Shown here piece by piece: positions 7,626-15,173 of a DNA stretch of 64,000 nt. The notes under the pieces are model-generated. The model was not told the origin of the DNA. It did no database searches and was given only the letters and a program-made list of their open reading frames with translations. The stretch comes from Enterococcus rivorum (GTDB taxonomy: Bacteria > Bacillota > Bacilli > Lactobacillales > Enterococcaceae): positions 1 through 64,000 of the forward strand of contig NZ_MIEK01000023.1 in NCBI RefSeq assembly GCF_001742285.1, read 5' to 3'. The translations under genes and the position numbers were made by a program. Position 1 is the first letter of the stretch; every line of letters starts with the position of its first letter.

Positions 7626-10600
7626 ATGATAAAAAAATGGAATGTAAAATTATTTTTCTATCTATTTACTATTTTTTTAATAGGAGGAATATCGGGATGG
7701 TTCTATCTTAATCTTAGTGAACCAATTTTGGCAAAACCAGATGACGGTAACCCTCTAATCATTAATAAAGAATCTAAATCAGAATACCCTGTTCCTTATG
7801 ATGGGAAAAAAATAATCGAACCAACCCTTTCGCCAATATTTTCTAACTATGTCCAAAATATTTCAAAAAAAGGGAATATAGAGAAAAAAAATTTAGAAAG
7901 TCTTAGTAGCAATGGAGATTCTCAAACAAAAAAAGCTATTTTAGGATCAGATGGGAATTATCTATCCGTTATTCTTCAGACAAATGGTACAAATGAGTGG
8001 GTAACAGGTATAACGACAGACCAAATTTATCTCATTAAGAGTTCCCCAAGTGGAAAAATATTGAAAAGTTATAATGTGGCTAATGGTGGAAATTCAATGT
8101 CTGTAACAGAAAATAGTAAAACAGATGGATTGTTCGCACGTAACATGAGTGAAATTTTTCGAGATAGTAAAGGTAAAAAGTTTATTGTCTATGATGGTTT
8201 CACACCAGATTCAAAAGAAGTTCAGAAAAGAGTTGTCTATTTCGATGATTTTTTAGAGAATATTTCTTATGGAAAATTTAATTTATTATCAGAATCTGGA
8301 ATAGAATCAAATCTAGTTACAAACTTGATAAATGACGATAAACTTGTTAAGTTAGGCGTTTATATGATGGATCCTAAAATCGCTGATACAACACCTTTTG
8401 ATTTCCCTATTAAAAGTATAGATTTTGCAACTAATACGGAAAACCTAATTGTTACGTTCCATTTTCCAATCATGGGCACGATTAATCCAGATGCTAGTAA
8501 AGCAATAGAAAGTCTAGCGTGTCTTACACTAACAAATATTATATCTACATCGGATGGTGGTTACTTAGTTAGTGGTTTTACAAGTAACCCAGTTGTAAAT
8601 TCTCCTGTCAGAAGAATGGAACATCTATTTAAATTTTCTCCAACAGGAGATATTCAGTGGTTTAAGACAACTTTAGGACGCTACAATTTACAATTAGATA
8701 TCAGTGATAAAAAGATATTGACCGTTTTAGAAACTAAGGATAATCAAACGAGCCAATTAATCAATTTTGACATGGCTAATGGCAAAACATCAATGATAAA
8801 AGAATATCCTATAAATACCAAAATAGATATTATTAAAAATAAAAACAACGATTTTGGGACATTTTATGATTTTTACGGTTACGTTGAAGAATTATCTGGT
8901 GAATTTAATGGTTTTATTGGTAAACCAGGTTTAGTATTGGGAAGTATGAATGAAGATTTTGCGATTTCTAGTATAAATTCGATACAAGCCGATGCTCGTA
9001 TAAGCGTAAGTAATTTATTACCCATTAAAGATACGAATAAGTATTTCATTTCAGGTGTGACTACGAGTAAATCATTTGCTAATCCACCTACAACAGGATG
9101 GATAAATAAACTACCACATATAGCAGTTCCAAATGATCTGTTTTTTGGAGAAATAGAAAAAAATGAAGACTTTTCACCCGCAATTTCAAAAGTGACTGAC
9201 ATGGAAATTGATATTTCTGATAAGAGTTTAAATGATAGAGTGTCTGTTAATGAAATGGGTTGGAATTGTCTTTCCAATTGGTTAATTACAGGGACAAAAA
9301 ATGGAAAATTATCTGATGATAATGCACTAAAAGTAACTGATACAATAGACTTAACTAATGAAAGTATTGGGCTAACAAAAGAGGAACGTCAAAATTGGTT
9401 AAATAAACGAATTAATCGTAACCCAAATGATCAAAAATTATCTATTGATTGGTTTTCATTGGGATTTGACCAGACCAAACCTGGACCACAATTAGTAACA
9501 TATTTTGTAACAGATTCTCAAAAACAAGCGAGTGTTACGTCAAGATGGACTAATAAAGTTAATGATACAACTATAAAATCAGATGACTATGCTTTTGACG
9601 CACACAATTTCACAATATCATTGAAAGATATCCAAAGTGGGGCATTATCTACTAATCACGATATTAGAAAAATAGGGAAAATATTAGCTTGGAATATGAC
9701 AAATCACGAAATAGATGAAGATGCTGTGAGTAGTCATTTCAATGACGAAGAGATACTATTCACTAATACTGATCAAGTTACTACTTTAAGAAATGCAACC
9801 GAAGCAAAGCCATATCCGATAGATATCACCTATAAAAGTGCCAAAATAAATAAAACACTCTGGGTATTCGTTACAGATGATCAAACTACTGTTGATGATA
9901 AGAAAGACAAAGTGATTTATGGGAAGAATTACAATTTGACTGTTCCAAAAGAATCAAAAAATGAAACTGTTGAACTTAGTTATCAACATAGTAACATTGA
10001 AGTTTATAGTTTGAGATACGGTAAATTATTAGCAAATAGTTTAAACTCTAAAGGATTAAGTGTTTCAAGTAAAGAGTTATCTGCAATACAAAATGAAAAG
10101 AAGTCAAATAATCTTCCACTTACGTTTATTTATAGTGATGATTTCGGATCTGTAGCACATGCAATAGTTGTTGACTTAACAGTTTCAATAGCAGATGTTG
10201 TTGTTTCTTTTCAAGATGAAGATGGTGTTGAACAAGCACAAAAAGTTCTTCTCTCAGGAAATATATTTACGAATATAGATTTAACGAAAGAAGAGGAAAT
10301 CAAAAATACAATTCAAACAGTTTTAGATAAAGGATTTGAGTTAGTACAACGACCAGAACATGAAAGTGAAATATTAATCGAAGAAGATGGGACATCGGTT
10401 AAGTATGTGTTTAAAGGTCTAGTTTGGTTAAAAACAGTGACGGATAAAATGGGATTTTCTCAAGGGGAAATTACACCGTTTGATCAAACCTTGAAATATA
10501 ATGGTACAGAAAACTTCCAATTATCAGTTGTTGATCAAAGAGGACAAAAAAATCAGGGTGAAGGGAAGAAGAGAGGCCAAATTAGTGTTCAAGCAAGTTT

Positions 10601-10868
10601 AAGTAGAGTTTTCTCAAATAAAAATGAAAAAAAATTGAATGGTTCATTATTGATCTATGAAGATGGGAAAGATTCTCATGAAATCAATGAACTAGGGACA
10701 ATAATTTATGAAAATAAAAAAAGTAATGAAGCTACAAATTATAATATTCTATTAGACGACAAAAAAACTGGAAATAAAGGGCTAAGATTTTTTGTACCAA
10801 AAGGAAGTTTAGTTGAAAAAGGTACCTATACGGCAGAAATAACTTGGGAATTAGCAGAAGGTCCATAG
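7626..10868 (+). CDS. Large WxL-domain cell-surface protein
   Basis: A 1080-residue secreted protein. Residues about 9-36 form the signal peptide (LFFYLFTIFLIGGISGW..., cleavage near ILA-KP). The long middle part has no domain I can name with confidence, though it is rich in beta-type Thr/Ser/Asn sequence. The last 150 residues form a WxL domain: FQLSVVDQRGQKNQG, then RGQISVQASL, and the final ITWELAEGP. The WxL domain binds peptidoglycan non-covalently. It opens a five-gene operon with a 15-base gap to the LPXTG gene. The ribosome site is weak (AGGATG about 15 bases upstream). It is larger than the usual 200-300 residue WxL proteins and may be the adhesive component. Confidence 0.85.
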   Translation: MIKKWNVKLFFYLFTIFLIGGISGWFYLNLSEPILAKPDDGNPLIINKESKSEYPVPYDGKKIIEPTLSPIFSNYVQNISKKGNIEKKNLESLSSNGDSQTKKAILGSDGNYLSVILQTNGTNEWVTGITTDQIYLIKSSPSGKILKSYNVANGGNSMSVTENSKTDGLFARNMSEIFRDSKGKKFIVYDGFTPDSKEVQKRVVYFDDFLENISYGKFNLLSESGIESNLVTNLINDDKLVKLGVYMMDPKIADTTPFDFPIKSIDFATNTENLIVTFHFPIMGTINPDASKAIESLACLTLTNIISTSDGGYLVSGFTSNPVVNSPVRRMEHLFKFSPTGDIQWFKTTLGRYNLQLDISDKKILTVLETKDNQTSQLINFDMANGKTSMIKEYPINTKIDIIKNKNNDFGTFYDFYGYVEELSGEFNGFIGKPGLVLGSMNEDFAISSINSIQADARISVSNLLPIKDTNKYFISGVTTSKSFANPPTTGWINKLPHIAVPNDLFFGEIEKNEDFSPAISKVTDMEIDISDKSLNDRVSVNEMGWNCLSNWLITGTKNGKLSDDNALKVTDTIDLTNESIGLTKEERQNWLNKRINRNPNDQKLSIDWFSLGFDQTKPGPQLVTYFVTDSQKQASVTSRWTNKVNDTTIKSDDYAFDAHNFTISLKDIQSGALSTNHDIRKIGKILAWNMTNHEIDEDAVSSHFNDEEILFTNTDQVTTLRNATEAKPYPIDITYKSAKINKTLWVFVTDDQTTVDDKKDKVIYGKNYNLTVPKESKNETVELSYQHSNIEVYSLRYGKLLANSLNSKGLSVSSKELSAIQNEKKSNNLPLTFIYSDDFGSVAHAIVVDLTVSIADVVVSFQDEDGVEQAQKVLLSGNIFTNIDLTKEEEIKNTIQTVLDKGFELVQRPEHESEILIEEDGTSVKYVFKGLVWLKTVTDKMGFSQGEITPFDQTLKYNGTENFQLSVVDQRGQKNQGEGKKRGQISVQASLSRVFSNKNEKKLNGSLLIYEDGKDSHEINELGTIIYENKKSNEATNYNILLDDKKTGNKGLRFFVPKGSLVEKGTYTAEITWELAEGP

Positions 10869-10883
10869 AAGGAGGAGTATCAA

Positions 10884-11183
10884 ATGAAACGAAAACAACT
10901 AGCTATCGTTTATTTTCTAATCATTTTTTGTTTCTTCATGGCATGCACACCGAAGTTAGCAAATGCAAAAGATGCAAAAACAGAAGCAACGGTTACTTTT
11001 ACAACAGGAGAAGAAGAACCACCTGCTCTTTTACCAAATACTAAACCAACTTCGAAACCTCAAAAATTACCTATGACAGGTGAAAATAGGCTGAAATTTG
11101 GAATAATCATTGGTACATTAATTGTTGTCATAAGTACTATATGGATTTTAAAAAAACATAGATTAATTTTTAATAAAAAATAG
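10884..11183 (+). CDS. Small LPXTG-anchored protein of the WxL operon
   Basis: A 99-residue protein with a signal peptide (about 1-28, ending NAK), a short Pro/Thr-rich spacer, sortase signal LPMTG at about 64-68, a membrane helix (FGIIIGTLIVVISTIWIL) and a basic tail. Such mini-LPXTG proteins occur in nearly every Enterococcus/Listeria WxL cluster and probably form a covalently anchored platform for the WxL complex. A strong GAAGGAGGAG ribosome site lies in the 15-base gap after the large WxL gene, showing tight operon structure. Confidence 0.88.
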   Translation: MKRKQLAIVYFLIIFCFFMACTPKLANAKDAKTEATVTFTTGEEEPPALLPNTKPTSKPQKLPMTGENRLKFGIIIGTLIVVISTIWILKKHRLIFNKK

Positions 11184-11207
11184 CAGAATGAAAGGGAGAA
11201 AATTTAA

Positions 11208-12050
11208 ATGAAAAAATATTTATTAGTGAGTGGATTATGTGGAGTTTTATTATTAAGTATGAGGTTAAGTTCACTTGAAGTTTATGCAACAGAAAGCAAT
11301 GGACAAACAAAATCAGATGCAGCATTTGAAGCAGGAGACCGTCCATCACCAGGAAAACCAGAAGAAGGTCCTAAAGATCCTAGCACTTTAGATCCAGATG
11401 TAGATCCAGAAGATCCAACTAAACCTAAACCATTACCAGAATCAGGAAATGTTTATGTGACTCATTTACCAACAATTTCATTTGGCTCTAATAAAACAAA
11501 AGTAGAGACATCTGAGTATGGAGCAGTAATGGAAAAGCGGACAAAAAATGAAGGGAAAATCGGTTTTTATATGCCTCACTCTATTCAAGTAGCAGACTTA
11601 TCTGGTAAAGGAGATTCAAAATGGTCTGTCAGTGTACAACAAGAGGATGTTTTTAAAACGTCAGATAATAAACTACAGTTAACGGACAGTAGAATTCGTC
11701 TTTATGGAAATACGTTAACCAATTCTTCATATAAAACAGAGGATCTATCTGGAAAAATTGATGGAGTAAATATGGAACAAAAAGATAAGTTTGGAACCTA
11801 TGCACAAATTCCGTTAGCAAGTGATAAAAGTTCATTAACCATATTAAATAGTAAAACAGAAGGTTTTACTTTAAATTCGTATACATCTTCTGTTTTTTCA
11901 TCAGACTATAAAGAAAGTGATTATGATGAAACTAAAACACCAAAGGAATCTCGTTATGAAGGTGTCCGATTAAATGTTCCGTCAAATGATAAAGTTCAAT
12001 TAAAAAACTATCAAGCAAATTTAGTATGGACCTTAACAATAGAACCATAA
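11208..12050 (+). CDS. WxL-domain surface protein
   Basis: A 280-residue protein with signal peptide (about 1-28), a Pro/Asp-rich linker (about 45-80), then the WxL domain. Within it are ISFGSNK, VADLSGKGDSKWSVSVQQ and the terminal LVWTLTIEP. WxL domains attach non-covalently to peptidoglycan, and the proteins act in surface complexes with the small LPXTG and DUF916/DUF3324 proteins of the same operon. It has a GGGAGA ribosome site. It is paralogous to the next gene: both share the VADxSGKxGxxKW segment and the LTIEP ending. Confidence 0.88.
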   Translation: MKKYLLVSGLCGVLLLSMRLSSLEVYATESNGQTKSDAAFEAGDRPSPGKPEEGPKDPSTLDPDVDPEDPTKPKPLPESGNVYVTHLPTISFGSNKTKVETSEYGAVMEKRTKNEGKIGFYMPHSIQVADLSGKGDSKWSVSVQQEDVFKTSDNKLQLTDSRIRLYGNTLTNSSYKTEDLSGKIDGVNMEQKDKFGTYAQIPLASDKSSLTILNSKTEGFTLNSYTSSVFSSDYKESDYDETKTPKESRYEGVRLNVPSNDKVQLKNYQANLVWTLTIEP

Positions 12051-12096
12051 AATATTAGCAGTAGTAATAAAATAAAGAGTTAGGAGTTGCAATAAA

Positions 12097-12900
12097 ATGA
12101 AAAGAATGAAAAAATTAGCAATGATTGGAGTATTTAGTTTAGCAATTATTCCAACAGAAATTGTAAAAGCGACAGCTATTACATCAGATGGGGAGGCAAC
12201 TTTTGTTCCAACACAGGATGTAATTTCGACTATTAAACCAGGAACAGATGATACAATTACTATACAAGGTAGTTCTAATAACACAGTAACAGTAAGTGAT
12301 GTACATTTATTACATGTTCCAGATTTTAAATTTGGCAAAAATGAAACAAGTGTGATGTCTAAGGACTATAATGTATTGTATGAACAATATAAAAAAATAG
12401 GATCGGAAGATATTTATACGATTCCTCAATTTATCCAAGTTGCAGATATGTCAGGTAAACAAGGTACAAAGTGGAAAGTAACAGTTGAACAAGCTGATTT
12501 ATTCACTGAATCCGGAGGACACAAATTAAAAAATAGTCGAATTAAAATTAATAACCAGACTTTAATAAATAATGTTAACCAAACCAATGTGTCTAATTTG
12601 ATTTCAGGTATTGCATTGACTGAAACAGATTCGATAACTATCCCTATTAAGGATAAAGACAGTGGTGCACTTTCAGTTATAACATCTAAGGGTGGGGAAA
12701 CTGATAATACAACAACTAATGGAACAATTAGTAGTGTTGTATTAAAAGATGCTTATAAAGAATCAGATTATGGGAAGGAAAATTCTCCACATTTAATAGA
12801 TCGTAATGATGATGTTTTTTTATCTGTTCCTAAAAGTGATGGAGTTCAAGCTAAAGTTTACAAAACAACATTAAATTGGGATCTAACAATAGAACCATAA
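12097..12900 (+). CDS. WxL-domain surface protein
   Basis: A 267-residue secreted protein. Its signal peptide is short (KLAMIGVFSLAIIPTEIVKA, about 1-26). A short spacer is followed by the WxL domain with VPDFKFGKNET, VADMSGKQGTKWKVTVEQ and the terminal LNWDLTIEP. It diverges from its neighbour in the Asn/Thr-rich middle. The ribosome site AGGAG lies upstream of the ATG. Two tandem WxL genes of this size next to one anchor protein is a common cluster layout. Confidence 0.88.
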   Translation: MKRMKKLAMIGVFSLAIIPTEIVKATAITSDGEATFVPTQDVISTIKPGTDDTITIQGSSNNTVTVSDVHLLHVPDFKFGKNETSVMSKDYNVLYEQYKKIGSEDIYTIPQFIQVADMSGKQGTKWKVTVEQADLFTESGGHKLKNSRIKINNQTLINNVNQTNVSNLISGIALTETDSITIPIKDKDSGALSVITSKGGETDNTTTNGTISSVVLKDAYKESDYGKENSPHLIDRNDDVFLSVPKSDGVQAKVYKTTLNWDLTIEP

Positions 12901-12940
12901 ATATTAAAATATTTATCTTTAAGAGAGGAAAGTACGTTAG

Positions 12941-14074
12941 ATGAATCGTAAATTAGAGAAATACAATAAATTACTTTTGACTTTACTTGGAATACTATGT
13001 TTTTTTAGTATTCCAAGTAATGCTCAAGCAAAGGAATCTGGAATATCTGTTCAAGCAATGCTACCTGAAAATCAAATTATAAAAGATGCAGGTTATTATG
13101 ATTTAAAAGTGACTCCTGGTCAAGAACAAACTTTGAATTTTAAAGTCTTTAATCGAAGTAAGCAGGTTGAAACAGTTAATGTTAGTATTAATCCAGCATA
13201 CACAAGCGAAAATGGCTCATTTCTTTATACTCAGGATGCGAGCCAAAAAGATGAGAGTATGGAATTCTCGTTATCAGATATTGCTCAGACTGATAAAGTT
13301 GTCAGTATTCCAGCAGAAAGTGAAGTTATTTTACCAATTAAATTAAGTATTCCTAAGGATCCATTCAAAGGGTTAATATTGGGAGCAATTAGGGTGACTA
13401 ACGCTGATATTGATACTGAAGAAAAAAAGAACAATCAACAAGAGGGATTCTCTATTAACAATAAATTAGCTTATTCTGTAGCAATTCAATTAAGAGAAGA
13501 AGAAAATATGCCAAAATCAAATTTGATTTTAAAAAAAGTTACTGCAAGTCAGATTGCTGGGAAAAATGTAGTTAAAGCACAATTACAAAATCCGACGCCA
13601 ACGATTATTGATGATGTTTGTTACGAATCTTCTGTTACAAAAAAAAATAATGATGCAGTATTACATAAACAAGAAGTAGAAAACTATCGAGTAGCACCAA
13701 ATACTTCATACTCATTTCCTATTAGTTGGGATAACCAACCGTTCAAAGCGGGAGAATATTCGTTACATTTGAAAGTGAAATCTATCAAGAATCAAGAAGA
13801 ATGGGTTTTCGATCAGGATTTCACGATAAGTTCAGAAGAAGCGAAGCAGTTAAATACTAGTGCTGTAGACTTAGAAAAGGATTATTCCATTTATATTATT
13901 TATGGTAGTATAGTAATTTGTGTTTTATTGATTATTCTAATATGTTTAATTAAGTATTTTAAGAAAAAGAAACAAACAAAAAAGATGGAGTTTAAGAAAA
14001 AAAATCATGAACGAAAGAACGATGTAAAAAGAAATAAAAAAAAATCAAAACCAAAATCAAAACCAAGTTGTTAA
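12941..14074 (+). CDS. WxL-interacting anchor protein (DUF916 + DUF3324)
   Basis: A 377-residue membrane protein. It has a signal peptide (about 1-30), an N-terminal DUF916 domain (about 40-160, WxL protein peptidoglycan-binding) with the family-typical DLKVTPGQEQTLNFKVFN, a DUF3324 domain (about 170-300, host-binding), one transmembrane helix (about 317-343, IYIIYGSIVICVLLIILICL) and a long Lys/Asn-rich cytoplasmic tail. Members of this family bind WxL proteins and peptidoglycan. It closes the operon: a strong terminator follows at 14130. The tail is longer and more basic than in its paralogue at 53948. Confidence 0.9.
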   Translation: MNRKLEKYNKLLLTLLGILCFFSIPSNAQAKESGISVQAMLPENQIIKDAGYYDLKVTPGQEQTLNFKVFNRSKQVETVNVSINPAYTSENGSFLYTQDASQKDESMEFSLSDIAQTDKVVSIPAESEVILPIKLSIPKDPFKGLILGAIRVTNADIDTEEKKNNQQEGFSINNKLAYSVAIQLREEENMPKSNLILKKVTASQIAGKNVVKAQLQNPTPTIIDDVCYESSVTKKNNDAVLHKQEVENYRVAPNTSYSFPISWDNQPFKAGEYSLHLKVKSIKNQEEWVFDQDFTISSEEAKQLNTSAVDLEKDYSIYIIYGSIVICVLLIILICLIKYFKKKKQTKKMEFKKKNHERKNDVKRNKKKSKPKSKPSC

Positions 14075-14093
14075 ATAATGGAGTTGAAGTTTT

Positions 14094-14283
14094 TTGACAA
14101 ACAGGACTGATAAGTTAACTTGAAGTAAGGCCAGAACAAAAAGTACCATTTTTGTTCTGGCTTTTTTAATGACTCTGTTAGTTCCCTAAGTAAAGAAATA
14201 AAGGCTCTTTGTCAACTAGGACTGATGGGTTAAATTGAAGTAAGTTCAGAACAAGAAGTACTATTTTTTGTTCTGACTTCTTT
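14094..14283 (+). repeat. Two diverged direct repeats resembling ISL3 ends
   Basis: The segments 14094-14167 and 14209-14283 align along their length: a TTGACAA/TTGTCAA start, CAGGACTGAT or TAGGACTGAT, TTGAAGTAAG, and then a hairpin with arm CAGAACAA. The second copy is preceded by GGCTC, giving an ISL3-like terminus at 14203-14220. They may be relics of two ISL3 insertions or of a duplicated element end. Confidence 0.45.
14130..14167 (+). terminator. Terminator of the WxL operon
   Basis: Perfect stem GCCAGAACAAAAA with a short loop, followed by TTTTTT, about 55 bases after the anchor-protein stop. Confidence 0.85.
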
Positions 14284-14321
14284 TGCAATTTTATCTTAAT
14301 TAGATGATGGATCCTATAATA

Positions 14322-14359
14322 GGGGTCCACGTATCAGTGGAACGAAATTTTACGGTATA
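14322..14359 (+). repeat. Tn3-family left terminal inverted repeat (38 bp)
   Basis: Begins GGGGTCCACG and ends TTTTACGGTATA. It is identical in reverse complement to 18326-18363. Confidence 0.95.
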
Positions 14360-14414
14360 AAGTCGAATGTTTTAGTTTTTCTCTATAATAATGTTTGTTT
14401 TTCTAAATTTGGTC

Positions 14415-14524
14415 TGTCAAAAGGTATACTTTTTGATAAAGTCTTTTTTTATACAAAAGCATGTGTCAAAACCTATGTTTTTCACTTTTGATATGTGTCA
14501 TAATTATTAATGACATTTTGATAT
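14415..14524 (+). promoter_or_regulatory. res recombination site of the Tn3-family element
   Basis: Three subsites built on TGTCAAAA/TTTTGATA half-sites lie just before the resolvase gene. Site I (14415-14438) has inverted halves around GTATAC, the likely crossover. Site II (14464-14493) has the same halves with longer spacing. Site III (14496 to about 14524) contains TGTCATAATTATTAATGACA. Such three-part arrays bind resolvase dimers and also repress its promoter. Confidence 0.8.
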
Positions 14525-14543
14525 ATGAAAGGAGAAAATAAAC

Positions 14544-15173
14544 ATGATTTTTGGCTATGCTAGAGTTTCCACTAAAGAACAAAATTTAGATCGACAAATA
14601 CAGAAGTTCAATGATCTAGGTATTGAATCTCGTTGTATATTTGTTGATAAACAATCAGGTGCTGAGTTTAATCGTCCACAGTATCAATTATTACTTCACA
14701 TGCTACGTTCAGGTGATTTAATTTATTTGGACTCTTTAGACCGTTTAGGGAGAAATTACTCCGGAGTAATTGAAGAATGGAAGTATATAACAAGAAAGAT
14801 TAAAGCAGATATTATTGTTCTCGAAAATTCTGAGTTATTTGATAGCAGAAAATTTAAAACTATGGGAGATATCGGGCTTTTGTTGGAAGATCAGTTTCTT
14901 AGCATGCTTTCTTATGTAGCTGATCAGGAACGTAAAAAGAATAAACAAAGACAGATTGAAGGAATTGAAGTTGCAAAGACTGCTGGAACAGTTTTTGGCC
15001 GACCAAAATTGCCAATAACTGAAGAATTTAGAACAGAATATTTTCGTTGGAAAGAAGGGAAACAAACGGCAACTGAAACAATCAATCATTTAAAATTATC
15101 GCCAAGCACATTTTATCGTCGAGTTAAAGAGCTAGAATTAAAGGATGGAAATGCCAATGAAAATAATGAGTAA
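14544..15173 (+). CDS. tnpR: Serine resolvase of the Tn3-family transposon
   Basis: A 209-residue resolvase/invertase-family serine recombinase. The N-terminal catalytic domain starts GYARVSTKEQNLDRQ with the nucleophile Ser9, and the conserved DRLGRN is at about 66-71. A C-terminal Hin-type helix-turn-helix (about 165-200) ends with SPSTFYRRVKEL. It resolves transposition cointegrates at the res site directly upstream. A GAAAGGAG ribosome site precedes the ATG. The gene end overlaps the start of tnpA, so the two are translationally linked. Confidence 0.93.
   Translation: MIFGYARVSTKEQNLDRQIQKFNDLGIESRCIFVDKQSGAEFNRPQYQLLLHMLRSGDLIYLDSLDRLGRNYSGVIEEWKYITRKIKADIIVLENSELFDSRKFKTMGDIGLLLEDQFLSMLSYVADQERKKNKQRQIEGIEVAKTAGTVFGRPKLPITEEFRTEYFRWKEGKQTATETINHLKLSPSTFYRRVKELELKDGNANENNE

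Larger units (their letters stand above)
14075..14543. other. Gap with two ISL3-end-like repeats, a terminator and the transposon res site
   Basis: Holds two related 75-base segments (14094-14167 and 14209-14283), the left end of the Tn3-family element at 14322 and its res region. No protein gene is seen. Confidence 0.6.
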
